44,281 nt of DNA. Origin: Alphaproteobacteria bacterium. GTDB taxonomy: Bacteria; Pseudomonadota; Alphaproteobacteria; Caulobacterales; Parvularculaceae. The notes under the pieces were generated by a model that was not told the origin of the DNA, did not search any database, and saw nothing but the letters and a program-made list of their open reading frames with translations. A program made the translations under genes and the position numbers. The stretch spans positions 1-44,281 of the forward strand of contig WGLS01000021.1 in NCBI GenBank assembly GCA_016125455.1, written 5' to 3'. Below are positions 25,855 to 34,119 of this stretch, one piece after another. The stretch's first letter is position 1; the number at the start of each line of letters is the position of its first letter.

Positions 25855-27255
25855 GTGAAACTAATTACCAATTGCCGGGCCTGCGGGTCGACGGCCCTCA
25901 CGACGGCCTTTTCCATTGCGGCATCCTACGATGCGTCAGCGCGCGCCGGCCGCAAGAAGCGCGCGGCCACGCGATTTCAGGATGCGCGCGGCGATGCCAG
26001 TTCGATTGATTACGTCGTCTGCGACGCGACGGTCGACGCCAACGCCTGCGGCCTGCTGCAGCGGGCGAGCGCGGATGGCGATCTTGCCGACGGCATGCGC
26101 CCGCCATCCGGCGCCTACCGTTCAACGCGCAACTATCTCCGCGGCGTTGCGACCGAGGCGCTGGAACTGATCTCCGGGCGCGATTGCGCTGCAATCGACA
26201 TTGGTTGCTGCGACGGCACGCTCCTGTCGTATTATCCGCGATGGGTGGAACGGCACGGCGTCGACGCGGCCAGCTCAACCGAGAGCGTCGGCGCATGGGC
26301 AACGACCATCCGCACGCCGTTCCCGTCGCGTGAAACCGAGGAGGCCTTCCGCGGCAGGACGTTTGACATCGTGACGGCCGTGTCGGTGCTTGAGGACCTT
26401 GCCGAGCCAAGGCAGTTCCTGACGTCGGCGAAGTCGCTGATGTCGTCGGACGGCGTTCTCGTCGTGGAGACGCTTTACGCGCCGATGCTGCTGACGCGCG
26501 CGTCGGCGGAGCCGGTTTTTGAGCGTCGCGCGGCCGTTTACAGCCTTGCCGCCCTGGAACGGCTTTTCAGGGACTGCGGCCTGAAGATCTTCCGAGGCAT
26601 TCTGACGGACAAGGACGGCGGGTCGATCCGCCTCTTTGCGGCCCATGAAGGGTTCGACGACTACGATTTTGATCCGTGGTATGATCGCCTTGCGTCGCTC
26701 TGGGACGAGGAGAACGCGCTCGCCCTGCGGCTCGCGGCGCCCTATCAGGCGTTCGAGCACCGCATCGCCGTTGCGCGCGCCGCCTTCGAGGCGACCATGG
26801 CCGAAATCGCGCAGGGCGGCGAGGTTGCTCATCTGGTGGGCGCAGGGCCGGCCGCTGCGGAGCTTTACGCATGGGCTGGCGCGAGCAGGGGCATGATCGA
26901 GGCGGCGATCGCGCATTTCGATCCGGGGCCGGACGACCGTCTGTGTCCGGGCGGGCCGCCCATCATTTCGGAGGCGGAGGCGCAGGCCCTTGAGCCCGAT
27001 TGCCTCATCGCGCCCGTCGCCTACAAGCGCGACATGCTCGAAAGATGGCGCGAGCCGATCCTGCGCGGCGCCCGGATGGCGTTCGCTGGACCGCGGCCGC
27101 ATGTCGTTACCTCGGCGAACTACGCCGCGGAGTTCGGCAAGACACTCGCTGGCGGCGATGGGTCGGGCGGTCCGGAAACCTTGCGCTCGATTCTCAGCGC
27201 CGTCGGCGGTCCGCAGATCGTTCTTGACGGCGGCAAGGTCGCGGCGGGTTCCTAG
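25855..27255 (+). CDS. C-methyltransferase-like SAM-dependent protein
   Basis: 466 residues from GTG at 25855. It begins with CRACGSTAL, the zinc-binding start of the Methyltransf_13 domain, then a class I SAM fold (AIDIGCCDGTLL about 118-129; FDIVTAVSVLEDL about 163-175), then a C-terminal Methyltransf_14-like domain (LVGAGPAAAELYAW about 325-338). Members methylate sugar or other small-molecule carbons (for example TylC3, NovU). The usual second zinc half (C-x2-C...H) is poor here. There are no nucleotide-sugar genes beside it except the GalE homologue 1 kb downstream, so the substrate is unknown. Confidence 0.65.
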   Translation: MKLITNCRACGSTALTTAFSIAASYDASARAGRKKRAATRFQDARGDASSIDYVVCDATVDANACGLLQRASADGDLADGMRPPSGAYRSTRNYLRGVATEALELISGRDCAAIDIGCCDGTLLSYYPRWVERHGVDAASSTESVGAWATTIRTPFPSRETEEAFRGRTFDIVTAVSVLEDLAEPRQFLTSAKSLMSSDGVLVVETLYAPMLLTRASAEPVFERRAAVYSLAALERLFRDCGLKIFRGILTDKDGGSIRLFAAHEGFDDYDFDPWYDRLASLWDEENALALRLAAPYQAFEHRIAVARAAFEATMAEIAQGGEVAHLVGAGPAAAELYAWAGASRGMIEAAIAHFDPGPDDRLCPGGPPIISEAEAQALEPDCLIAPVAYKRDMLERWREPILRGARMAFAGPRPHVVTSANYAAEFGKTLAGGDGSGGPETLRSILSAVGGPQIVLDGGKVAAGS

Positions 27256-27316
27256 CATCGCCGGGTCGCCGAACCGGCGCGAAGAAGTCCGCTGCTTACT
27301 GATTATCGGCTTTGGG

Positions 27317-28069
27317 TCATTCCGATGGCTTGCCAGCGGTTGCGATAAAGCGGCGGTCTGGGCCGTCAATCACGACCGCGGTCAGGATTCCCGTCCAGAC
27401 CGCGCCGGTGTCGACGCCGATCCGCCATCCATTGTCGACCGGCCGCCGCGTCGGGTGATGTCCGTGCACCACGGTCTTGTCCGGCCGCTGGTCCGCGGCG
27501 GCGGCATGGAATTCTTCCCGGATCCAGAGCAAATCCTCCTCGGTCTGTTCATTGAGGGGCGTGCCCGGCCGCACGCCGGCATGGACGAAGAAGTAATCGC
27601 CTTCCTCGTGGGTGATCGCGAGGTTGCGCAGAAAGGTGAGGTGTGCGGCCGGCACTTTTCCGCGAAGTTCCGCGCCCATGTCCGCGGCTGTCCGTCTCGG
27701 ATCGAGGTCAACGCCGTAGCTTTCGAGCGTCGCTTCGCCGCCCCAGTCGAGCCAGGCGAAATTTTCCATTGGCGCGTCGAGAAAATCGAGCATCGCCGCC
27801 TCATGATTGCCCTTGAGGAAAACTGCGTCGCGCCCAGCCGTCGAAATAGCCAGCAGGCGATCGATGACGGCGGCTGATGATGACCCCCGATCGACATAGT
27901 CGCCGAGGAAAATCAGTCGTTTCGGCTTCTCGGCGGGGTCTTCGTCAATGCGGCGGATGAGATCGTCGAGCAAATCCGCGCGCCCGTGAACGTCGCCGAT
28001 TGCGTACAATCGGACGTCGGGCGGTCCGACGGGGCGCTGGCGCCGTGAAGGCAGAAGATGTTTCAACAC
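27317..28069 (-). CDS. Metallophosphoesterase (PP2A/PrpA-like serine/threonine phosphatase)
   Basis: 250 residues from GTG at 28069-28067 with AGGAG upstream. The five metal-binding blocks are in order: GDVHG (about 25-29), GDYVDRG (about 56-62), GNHE (about 87-90), VHAG (about 164-167) and VHGHHP (about 200-205). This matches bacterial PPP-family phosphatases (PrpA/PrpB) and some symmetrical Ap4A hydrolases. It is divergent from the GalE-like gene and convergent with the methyltransferase gene. It is cytoplasmic; the target is unknown. Confidence 0.85.
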   Translation of the reverse strand: MLKHLLPSRRQRPVGPPDVRLYAIGDVHGRADLLDDLIRRIDEDPAEKPKRLIFLGDYVDRGSSSAAVIDRLLAISTAGRDAVFLKGNHEAAMLDFLDAPMENFAWLDWGGEATLESYGVDLDPRRTAADMGAELRGKVPAAHLTFLRNLAITHEEGDYFFVHAGVRPGTPLNEQTEEDLLWIREEFHAAAADQRPDKTVVHGHHPTRRPVDNGWRIGVDTGAVWTGILTAVVIDGPDRRFIATAGKPSE

Positions 28070-28181
28070 GTCCGCTCCTAAATCGGCTCGATTCGCACAA
28101 ATGCAAGGCCCGCAGTGACCGGGGATCGCGCGCCGCGCCGTCGTTCATGAAGTCATCGACGGCCTTATCGACTCTGCGCCG

Positions 28182-28198
28182 ACCGCTGGTATAGCGGT
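28182..28198. promoter_or_regulatory. Small palindrome between divergent genes
   Basis: ACCGCT (28182-28187) and AGCGGT (28193-28198) are a perfect pair around GGTAT, in the 153-base spacer between the phosphatase and the GalE-like gene. TATAGC inside it could be part of a -10 box. Weak evidence on its own. Confidence 0.25.
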
Positions 28199-28234
28199 GG
28201 GGGCTGGACGCTCGCGTGTGAGGTGACGCTCGGC

Positions 28235-29224
28235 ATGACGGTGCTGGTGACAGGAGGGGCGGGGTACGTCGGCGCGCACATGTTGCTCGCGCTCGAAGCC
28301 GCCGGCGAAACGGCGGTCGCAATCGACGATCTCAGCTCCGGCGCTGTCTGGCTTGCGCCCAGTCCCGGTCGCCTGTTCGTCGGCGACGTCGGCGACCGCG
28401 GCTTTGTCTCTCGCATCATCGACGAATACGGCGTCACCGAGATCGTCCATTTCGCGAGCGCCACGCTGGTGCCGGAATCCATTGAAAAGCCGCTGGACTA
28501 CTATCGCCGCAACGCCGCGAGCGCGCTTGCGCTGTTCGAGACCTGCGTCGCGAAGGGCGTTGATCGGATCATCCTGTCATCGACGGCGTCGGTCTATGGC
28601 AAGCCGGACGCCTCGCCGGTGTCGGAAAGCGCGCCCGTGCGCTCAATATCGCCTTTCGGCGCCTCAATGGCGATGGCCGAGCGGATGCTCACCGATGCGG
28701 CGGCGGCGCACGGCCTGAATTATGTCATCCTTCGATACTTCAACGTCGCTGGCGCCGACCCCGCCTTGCGCGCCGGCCAGATCGGCAAGGCGACGCACCT
28801 CGTCCGGGTCGCAGCGCAAATCGCCGTCGGCGCAAGGGACGAGGAGCTGCGCGTTTTCGGTACCGATTATCAGACGCCGGACGGAACGGCGATCCGGGAC
28901 TATGTCCATGTCTGCGACCTCGCAGACGCCCACCTTGCGGCGCTCATGCTCCTGCGCGCGGGGGAGCCATCCGCCATCCTGAATTGCGGCTACGGCCGCG
29001 GATATTCAGTCCGCGAGGTTGTCGCCGCCGTGGAGCGCGTCACGGGCGCCGCGCTGCCGACGGTGGACGCGCCACGCCGGGCCGGCGATCCGCCGCAGCT
29101 CATCGCCGACAGCGCCGCGATCCGCTCGCGTCTCGACTGGCGGCCGAGATTTGACGAGATCGACATAATCGTCAGCGGCGCGATCGACTGGGAGCGCAGG
29201 CTGCACGTGGCCGGCGCGACGTGA
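28235..29224 (+). CDS. GalE-like NAD(P)-dependent epimerase lacking the YxxxK dyad
   Basis: 329 residues from ATG at 28235 (an in-frame GTG lies at 28223). The fold and cofactor features of UDP-glucose 4-epimerase are clear: TGGAGYVGAH at the start, HFASATLVPESIEKPLDYY, ILSSTASVYG with the active-site Ser/Thr, ILRYFNVAGADP, IRDYVHVCDLADAHL and the late NCGYGRGYSVREV. At the catalytic site, where GalE proteins have SPYGxSK, this protein has SPFGASM: Phe141 for Tyr and Met145 for Lys. These two residues normally carry out hydride transfer and hold the nicotinamide ribose. It is therefore either an inactive homologue or uses other chemistry. It overlaps the VanZ gene by one base. Confidence 0.8.
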   Translation: MTVLVTGGAGYVGAHMLLALEAAGETAVAIDDLSSGAVWLAPSPGRLFVGDVGDRGFVSRIIDEYGVTEIVHFASATLVPESIEKPLDYYRRNAASALALFETCVAKGVDRIILSSTASVYGKPDASPVSESAPVRSISPFGASMAMAERMLTDAAAAHGLNYVILRYFNVAGADPALRAGQIGKATHLVRVAAQIAVGARDEELRVFGTDYQTPDGTAIRDYVHVCDLADAHLAALMLLRAGEPSAILNCGYGRGYSVREVVAAVERVTGAALPTVDAPRRAGDPPQLIADSAAIRSRLDWRPRFDEIDIIVSGAIDWERRLHVAGAT

Positions 29225-29685
29225 TGGCGCCGGGCGGCTTTACCCACTGGCCGCCGGCGTCGCGGCTTTCCATGCTGGACGCGACCTTCCGGGCGCTGTT
29301 CGTCGCGGCGCTTGCCTTTGTCACCTATGGGACGCTGAACCCGGACCCGGGCGATGTCGCCGGCATGTCTCTGGCGGACTTCATCGCGTCTCGGATCCTC
29401 GGCGAGCCTGCGCTTGCGGACAAGGTCGGTCATTTCATGGCGTATGCGACCCTGTCGGGCCTGATGGTGATGGGAAGAGCGGCGCCGGCGGGCTCAATAA
29501 CGCTCGGGGCAACGGCGCTGGCGGTCTATGGCTTCGGGCTTGAAGGGTTGCAGGGGTTCTTCCCCGACCGGCAGTCCGACTGGCGCGACGGACTTGCAAA
29601 TGCGGCGGGGGTCGCCTTTGCGCTGCCGCCTGGGATGCTGGTGCGGTCCGCCCTCGCTGGCGCGCTTACCTCGGCTGATCGTTGA
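29224..29685 (+). CDS. VanZ-like membrane protein
   Basis: 153 residues; its ATG (29224) overlaps the GalE-like stop (TGATG). Predicted membrane helices: about 18-36, 75-90, 95-115 and 130-150. The motif DKVGHFMAYATLSGLM followed by GLEGLQGFFPDRQSDWRDGLANAAGV (helix with E-x-x-Q and R-x-x-D) is the VanZ-like signature (DKxxHxxxY...E-x-Q). The function in Gram-negatives is unknown; in Enterococcus VanZ gives teicoplanin resistance. Probable co-transcription with the upstream gene. Confidence 0.85.
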   Translation: MAPGGFTHWPPASRLSMLDATFRALFVAALAFVTYGTLNPDPGDVAGMSLADFIASRILGEPALADKVGHFMAYATLSGLMVMGRAAPAGSITLGATALAVYGFGLEGLQGFFPDRQSDWRDGLANAAGVAFALPPGMLVRSALAGALTSADR

Positions 29686-29771
29686 GGGGGGAAACGGGCC
29701 ACGAAAATGCTGCCGCCGCGCGGGGCTGTTCGGGGCGCGCCCTCGCACGGCGGTCGTAAGGCGCCATCACC

Positions 29772-29861
29772 TCAGGCGACGGCCGACAGGGTGTACGCAG
29801 CCGGCGCAAAAGCCGCCGCGATGACCGTGATCATGATTAATGTTCCAAGAAACCGTTGCAT
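29772..29861 (-). CDS. Tiny secreted or membrane peptide, 29 aa
   Basis: ATG at 29861-29859, stop TGA at 29774-29772. The peptide starts MQRFLGTLIMITVIAAAFAP and ends with a short Ala/Tyr/Leu stretch; nearly all of it is one hydrophobic segment after a basic start. AGAGGA lies about 9 bases upstream. No homologue is recognised. It sits on the opposite strand between the VanZ gene and the sigma/ChrR operon terminator. Confidence 0.5.
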   Translation of the reverse strand: MQRFLGTLIMITVIAAAFAPAAYTLSAVA

Positions 29862-30074
29862 GTCTGTTTTCCTCTCTCCAGCAGCGATGAGAGTGAAATG
29901 GCGGCTAGCGGACAGTTTGGGAAGCGCCGCAGCCCGCGATCCGCCGCATCCGGCGCACCGCTCGTCGAAGGCCCTCCGGACGCGGATCGGTTCGTCGACG
30001 GCGGCGCTCGCTTCGTCCGGATGGGGTGCAATTCGCCGCGAAGCGTCGTTCGCGTCGCCTTCGCGAGAACGGAA

Positions 30075-30101
30075 AAAGGCCCGCTCGGCGAGCGGGCCTT
30101 T
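30075..30101. terminator. Bidirectional terminator after chrR
   Basis: AAAGGCCCGCTC pairs with GAGCGGGCCTTT around a GGC loop (12 bp). On the minus strand, in the direction of the chrR gene, it is followed by TTTTT. On the plus strand it is followed by TTTCC, so it could also stop reading from the VanZ gene. Confidence 0.85.
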
Positions 30102-30154
30102 CCTACGCTACCAGGGGGAGACCTGCCGCCGGATACGCAGGCGGCGCGAGGAGA

Positions 30155-30826
30155 TCAGAGGCCCACAAAGGGCTGAACAATCTTGCCGATCAGATCCTTG
30201 AAGACGAGCGGCGCGCTCGTGGCGATAAGGCAGATGCAGTCTTCGTCGCCGAACGCGGTCGGCGCATGCTCGATGTCGTCGTCGAGATCCGCAAGGTCGC
30301 CGGGGCGGAATTCGCCGATTGCATCGCGATAGGCCCCGCGAATGATCAGCGTCAGTTCTTCACGTTTGTGCGTGTGCATTGGCAACTGAACGCCCGGGGC
30401 AATCTTCAGGAGCCGCAGTACGCCGTCGCGATACCCTTCCGCATCCAGCACGTGTTGCGACACGCCCGGCGCAACTGCGCGCCATTTGATCCGGTCGACA
30501 TCCACGTCGAGGTAGGCGCCAAGTGGCTGCGCGGCGGACAGGCTGAAGTCGTTCGCAGCCTCGAAGCCGTGCATGGACGGCGAGACAAGGATGTCCTGAT
30601 CGCCGGCCCGCTCCCAGAATGCCGCGAGCGATCCCGCCTGCATCGCCTCAGGCTCAACCGTCTCAAGGCAGGCGCCGCCAAGGGCTTCGAAGTCGACAAC
30701 TGAACGACTGCACTCTTTGCAGAGTGTCAGGTGCGTCGACACCACGACGGACCGCGCTTCGTCGAGACGACCTGCCGCGTATTCCGCGAGGGTCTCGGGT
30801 TTGGGGTGGTGCCTGATGTTACGCAT
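30155..30826 (-). CDS. chrR: ChrR-like zinc anti-sigma factor with cupin domain
   Basis: 223 residues. The N-terminal zinc anti-sigma motif H-x3-C-x2-C is seen in HLTLCKEC (about 32-39). The C-terminal half is a cupin: LPMHTHKREELTLIIRGAYRD and GDLADLDDDIEHAP. In Rhodobacter sphaeroides ChrR sequesters RpoE until singlet oxygen triggers its release. The ATG overlaps the upstream sigma-factor stop by 8 bases, so expression is coupled. Location: cytoplasm. Confidence 0.9.
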   Translation of the reverse strand: MRNIRHHPKPETLAEYAAGRLDEARSVVVSTHLTLCKECSRSVVDFEALGGACLETVEPEAMQAGSLAAFWERAGDQDILVSPSMHGFEAANDFSLSAAQPLGAYLDVDVDRIKWRAVAPGVSQHVLDAEGYRDGVLRLLKIAPGVQLPMHTHKREELTLIIRGAYRDAIGEFRPGDLADLDDDIEHAPTAFGDEDCICLIATSAPLVFKDLIGKIVQPFVGL

Positions 30827-31355
30827 CGAGGTCGCCTAGCTCCTTCCGTATCTTCGTAAACGCGAGGCGCAGCCTCGACTTTACGGTGCCCAGCGGCAGG
30901 CCGAGGCGCTCGGCAATCTCCGAATGGGCGGCGTCTTCAATGAAATGAAGCCTGACGACTTCATGCTGCGCCTCCGGCAACGCCTCAAACGCCGCCTTTA
31001 TCTTTTTGTCCCGGTCCGCTCGTTCCATGCGTTCGTCGGCCGGCTGTTCGCCTTCCGGCGAGAGCGACGGATCGTCCGGGTCAAGCGTCGGCTTGGCCGC
31101 GCGGCGCGCCGCATCGATCCTGAGGTTCCGCGCGATCGTGAATATCCACGTCGCCGCGCCTGCTTTCGCCGGATCGTAAAGGCGCGCCTTTCGCCACACC
31201 TTCAGCATCGTCTCCTGGGCAAGATCGTCCGCCAGATCGGCCGGACTGCCGCCCCGCATCAAATATCCTTTCACCCGGGGCGCGAAGTAATCGTAAAGCT
31301 CCCCGAACGCCGCACGGTCGCCGGACGTTGCAACGCGCCCCAACAGATCGCTCAT
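30819..31355 (-). CDS. rpoE: ECF sigma factor, RpoE/ECF11 type
   Basis: 178 residues from ATG at 31355-31353 (MSDLLGRVATSGDRAAFGEL); the frame is open further upstream but the extra residues have no sigma character. Region 2 shows DDLAQETMLKVWRKA for core binding and -10 recognition. Region 4 shows LPEAQHEVVRLHFIEDAAHSEIAERLGLPLGTVKSRL with the helix-turn-helix. With chrR it forms the singlet-oxygen and photooxidative stress switch. In related bacteria it activates its own promoter and those of FAD oxidoreductase/DUF1365-type operons; one such pair is divergent here. Confidence 0.9.
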   Translation of the reverse strand: MSDLLGRVATSGDRAAFGELYDYFAPRVKGYLMRGGSPADLADDLAQETMLKVWRKARLYDPAKAGAATWIFTIARNLRIDAARRAAKPTLDPDDPSLSPEGEQPADERMERADRDKKIKAAFEALPEAQHEVVRLHFIEDAAHSEIAERLGLPLGTVKSRLRLAFTKIRKELGDLDA

Positions 31356-31477
31356 CGCCTCCGAGGAGCCGCTTGAGACATTCTTGTTGGGACGAGCCGA
31401 CGTCACGATGAGAATTTCTGCTCCGATCACGGCTCGGCCCCGTATCATTTAAGAGGGATACGCTGGCGGCCGGGCTT

Positions 31478-31483
31478 GGATCA
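31478..31483 (-). promoter_or_regulatory. Candidate ECF11-type -35 element for the sigma/ChrR operon
   Basis: TGATCC reads on the minus strand at 31483-31478, about 120 bases before the sigma-factor start. This is the -35 core described for RpoE of the ECF11 group. No convincing TAAG-like -10 box is seen at the right distance (the sequence there is TATCCC), so confidence is modest. Confidence 0.35.
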
Positions 31484-31522
31484 CAGTCGATCCTTAGGCC
31501 AGCTTACAGGAGCCGATCGTCG

Positions 31523-31554
31523 TGATCCACAACAAGCGGGGGCGCGGCTTAGGT
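31523..31554 (+). promoter_or_regulatory. Candidate ECF11-type promoter for the FAD oxidoreductase operon
   Basis: TGATCC (31523-31528) is followed after 20 bases by TTAGGT (31549-31554), similar to the TGATCC...TAAG pattern of RpoE/ChrR targets though the spacer is slightly long. It lies about 125 bases before the FAD oxidoreductase ATG and 39 bases from the divergent element. Confidence 0.35.
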
Positions 31555-31678
31555 TCCTGGCTCCCGTTATCAGGACCTTGGCAAACTGGACCTTGGCCAT
31601 CTGCATCTCGCCGGCCCTAGCCGAACCTGATGCAGGGCGGCATTGTGCGGTCGCGAATTGGTCTTAACAGGAGCTTCC

Positions 31679-33061
31679 ATGCCATTTGACGCACGCGCAG
31701 GTCAGGGCGGCCCGTCTGGCCCGGCGCCTGGCCGCCGGATCGCCATTATTGGGGCCGGCGTCGCCGGACTGTCCGCCGCCTGGCTCCTGCGTGAACGTCA
31801 TGAGGTCGTTCTGTACGAAGCCGACGCGCGGCTTGGCGGCCACGCGAACACAGTCGATGCGCCAGGCCCGAATGGCGCCGTCATCGCCGTCGACGCAGGG
31901 TTTATCGTCTTCAACCGCCCAAACTATCCGAATTTCACCGCACTCGCTGGCCATATCGGCGTCGGGATCGACGATACCTGCATGTCGTTTGGCGCTTCGC
32001 TGGACGGCGGCGCAGTGGAGTATTCAGGGCAGTCGCTCGCCTCGCTATTCGCCAATCCTCGAGCGATCCTCGATCCGGCGCACTGGGCCATGCTTCGCGA
32101 TCTCCTTCGTTTCAATGCGCGCGCGAAAACGGCGCTCAAGGACGGCATACGCGCCGACATGTCCGTCGCCGATTTCGTCGCCGAGGCGGGGCTTTCGCGC
32201 GCATTTGTCGAGCGTTTTCTCATCCCGTTCGCCGCCGCCATCTGGTCGGCCCCGTCCGGGACAGTGCTTGACTACGCGGCGTCAGCGTTTCTGCGGTTCT
32301 TTTCGAACCACGGCTTGCTGCAAGTCCTCAATATGCCGGTGTGGAACACCGTGCGCGGCGGATCGCGGCGGTATGTGGAGGCGCTGGCGAGCGATCTCGC
32401 TGGCGCAGTGCGCGCGTCAACGCCCGTTGTTGCGATCGAACGGTCGGGCGCTGGCGTCGAGATTGTCGACGCCAATGGCGGCCGGGACACGTTTGACGAC
32501 GCCGTCGTCGCCTGCCACGCCGATGACGCGCTGAAGCTGATCGAAGCGCCAACGGACGCGGAACGACAACTCCTCGGCGCCTTCCGCTATCAGCCAAACC
32601 GGGCGGTCGTTCACGCGGATCCATCGGTCATGCCAACGCGGCGCAGCGCCTGGTCGAGCTGGAACTATCTGGGCGGCGGCGAGGGCGTTGCGGTCACCTA
32701 CTGGATGAATCGCCTGCAGAACCTCGGGGCGGACGCGCCGGACGTCTTCGTCAGCCTCAATCCGTCGACGCCGATCGATACCGCGCGGGTCATTGCCGCG
32801 TTCGACTACGCCCATCCGATGTTTGACGTCGCCGCAGCGCGCGCACAGCGGCTGTTGTGGTCGCTCCAGGGCGTCGACCGGCTTTGGTTCTGCGGCGCTT
32901 ATTTCGGCCAGGGCTTCCACGAGGACGGCCTGCAGGCGGGCCTGGCGGTCGCGGAAGCGCTCGGGGGCATGCGCCGGCCGTGGACGGTGGAAAACGAGTC
33001 CGGGCGCATTTACCTGTCGGCGCAGGTGTCGACCGGGCGCCGTGAAGAGGCGGCTTCGTGA
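31679..33061 (+). CDS. FAD-dependent amine-oxidase-like oxidoreductase
   Basis: 460 residues from ATG at 31679 with CAGGAG upstream. An FAD dinucleotide site opens the protein: IAIIGAGVAGLSAAWLL, then VLYEADARLGGHANTV (the GG doublet motif). Further: FNRPNYPNFTALAGHIGV and the C-terminal FAD-contact region LWFCGAYFGQGFHEDGLQAGLAVAE. These are features of the NAD(P)-binding amine-oxidase family linked to DUF1365 and cyclopropane-fatty-acyl synthase genes. Its stop codon overlaps the GTG start of the DUF1365 gene. It probably acts in modification of membrane lipids under photooxidative stress; inferred from family and neighbours. Confidence 0.85.
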   Translation: MPFDARAGQGGPSGPAPGRRIAIIGAGVAGLSAAWLLRERHEVVLYEADARLGGHANTVDAPGPNGAVIAVDAGFIVFNRPNYPNFTALAGHIGVGIDDTCMSFGASLDGGAVEYSGQSLASLFANPRAILDPAHWAMLRDLLRFNARAKTALKDGIRADMSVADFVAEAGLSRAFVERFLIPFAAAIWSAPSGTVLDYAASAFLRFFSNHGLLQVLNMPVWNTVRGGSRRYVEALASDLAGAVRASTPVVAIERSGAGVEIVDANGGRDTFDDAVVACHADDALKLIEAPTDAERQLLGAFRYQPNRAVVHADPSVMPTRRSAWSSWNYLGGGEGVAVTYWMNRLQNLGADAPDVFVSLNPSTPIDTARVIAAFDYAHPMFDVAAARAQRLLWSLQGVDRLWFCGAYFGQGFHEDGLQAGLAVAEALGGMRRPWTVENESGRIYLSAQVSTGRREEAAS

Positions 33062-33888
33062 ATCAAAAGGACGCCGATCCGTTCGTCTCGGCGATTTATC
33101 GCGGCGTCGTCGCCCATCGCCGCGCGCGGCCGGTCCGTCACGCCCTGAAGTATCGCGTGTTCTCCCTGTTGCTCGACCTCGATGAAATGCCGGCGCTTGA
33201 TGCGCGGCTGAAATGGTTCTCGCGCAGCCGTTTCAACCTCTACGCCTTTCATGACCGTGACTACGGACCGAAGCCGCACGGGCCCGCGGGCCCCGTTCCG
33301 GACATCGCGGCCTATGTGCGCGACGCCGTCGGCGGCTTTGGCCTCGATGCGAGCGGGCCTATCAGGCTGTTGTGTTATCCGAGGATCCTTGGTTACGCGT
33401 TCAATCCGCTTGCGGTATATTTCATCCACGACGCATCAGGCGCGCTGTCGGCGGTAATGTACGAAGTATCAAGCACGTTCGGCGAGCGACACAGCTATCT
33501 CATTCCGGTCGGCGGTCGCGCCGGCGCAAATGGCGGCGTCATTCGTCAACATGCGGATAAACGCCTGCACGTGTCGCCGTTCATGGAAATGGACCAGCGC
33601 TACGCTTTTCGGGTGTCGCCGCCTCGCGAAGACGTGGTCATTGCCATCCGCCAGCATGACGCCGAGGGCCCGATCCTGTCCGCGTCGTTCGCGGGGAGGC
33701 GCGAGCCGCTGACCGACGCGGCGCTCGAGCGCGCCTTCAGAGATTATCCGCTGATGACGCTCAAGGTCATCGGCGCAATCCACTGGGAGGCTGCGCGTCT
33801 CTTGCTCAAGGGCCTGCGTCTCAAGACCGGCGACCCCGCGCCGGCCGACCCGATTACGCTCGTGCGGTCGAAAACGAAGGCGGTATGA
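33058..33888 (+). CDS. DUF1365 family protein
   Basis: 276 residues from GTG at 33058, which overlaps the preceding stop (GTGA). Family hallmarks: IYRGVVAHRRARPVRHALKY at the start, FNLYAFHDRDYG, IRLLCYPRILGYAFNPLAVYF, YEVSSTFGERHSYLIP, and HVSPFMEMDQRYAF. DUF1365 genes typically stand between an FAD oxidoreductase and a cyclopropane-fatty-acyl synthase in RpoE/ChrR-linked operons. Here the synthase is missing; the next gene is a CoA-transferase subunit after 231 bases. Biochemical function unknown. Confidence 0.9.
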   Translation: MNQKDADPFVSAIYRGVVAHRRARPVRHALKYRVFSLLLDLDEMPALDARLKWFSRSRFNLYAFHDRDYGPKPHGPAGPVPDIAAYVRDAVGGFGLDASGPIRLLCYPRILGYAFNPLAVYFIHDASGALSAVMYEVSSTFGERHSYLIPVGGRAGANGGVIRQHADKRLHVSPFMEMDQRYAFRVSPPREDVVIAIRQHDAEGPILSASFAGRREPLTDAALERAFRDYPLMTLKVIGAIHWEAARLLLKGLRLKTGDPAPADPITLVRSKTKAV

Positions 33889-33928
33889 CAGGGACCTGAG
33901 AAGGGTGCGGCCTCCCTTGGCCTCGACC

Positions 33929-33956
33929 TGGCGCACTGGAATTGGCGCACTGGAAT
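33929..33956 (+). repeat. Perfect 14-bp tandem duplication
   Basis: TGGCGCACTGGAAT occurs twice without a spacer in the gene-free gap between the DUF1365 gene and the CoA-transferase gene (33889-34119). A degenerate third copy (CTGCTGGAAATGGCG) follows. It is not in a coding frame I can support. Nothing else is recognised in that gap. Confidence 0.5.
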
Positions 33957-34119
33957 AGGCCTGCTGGAAATGGCGTTCCGGGCCGGTGGACGGCGCTTGG
34001 CCTAAGGCGCTATGTCACGTGCGACGCGTGGTTGGTCCGAGGGCCGGCAGTTGATCCGGAAACCGCCTCGGGAACGACCAGCGCAATCCCGAAGACGACA
34101 ACGCAGGGAACTCAGGCGA

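Noticed and set aside
30026-30703. 225-codon plus-strand frame across chrR
   Set aside because: It covers the terminator and the antisense of the ChrR cupin; the minus-strand protein has clear zinc and cupin motifs.
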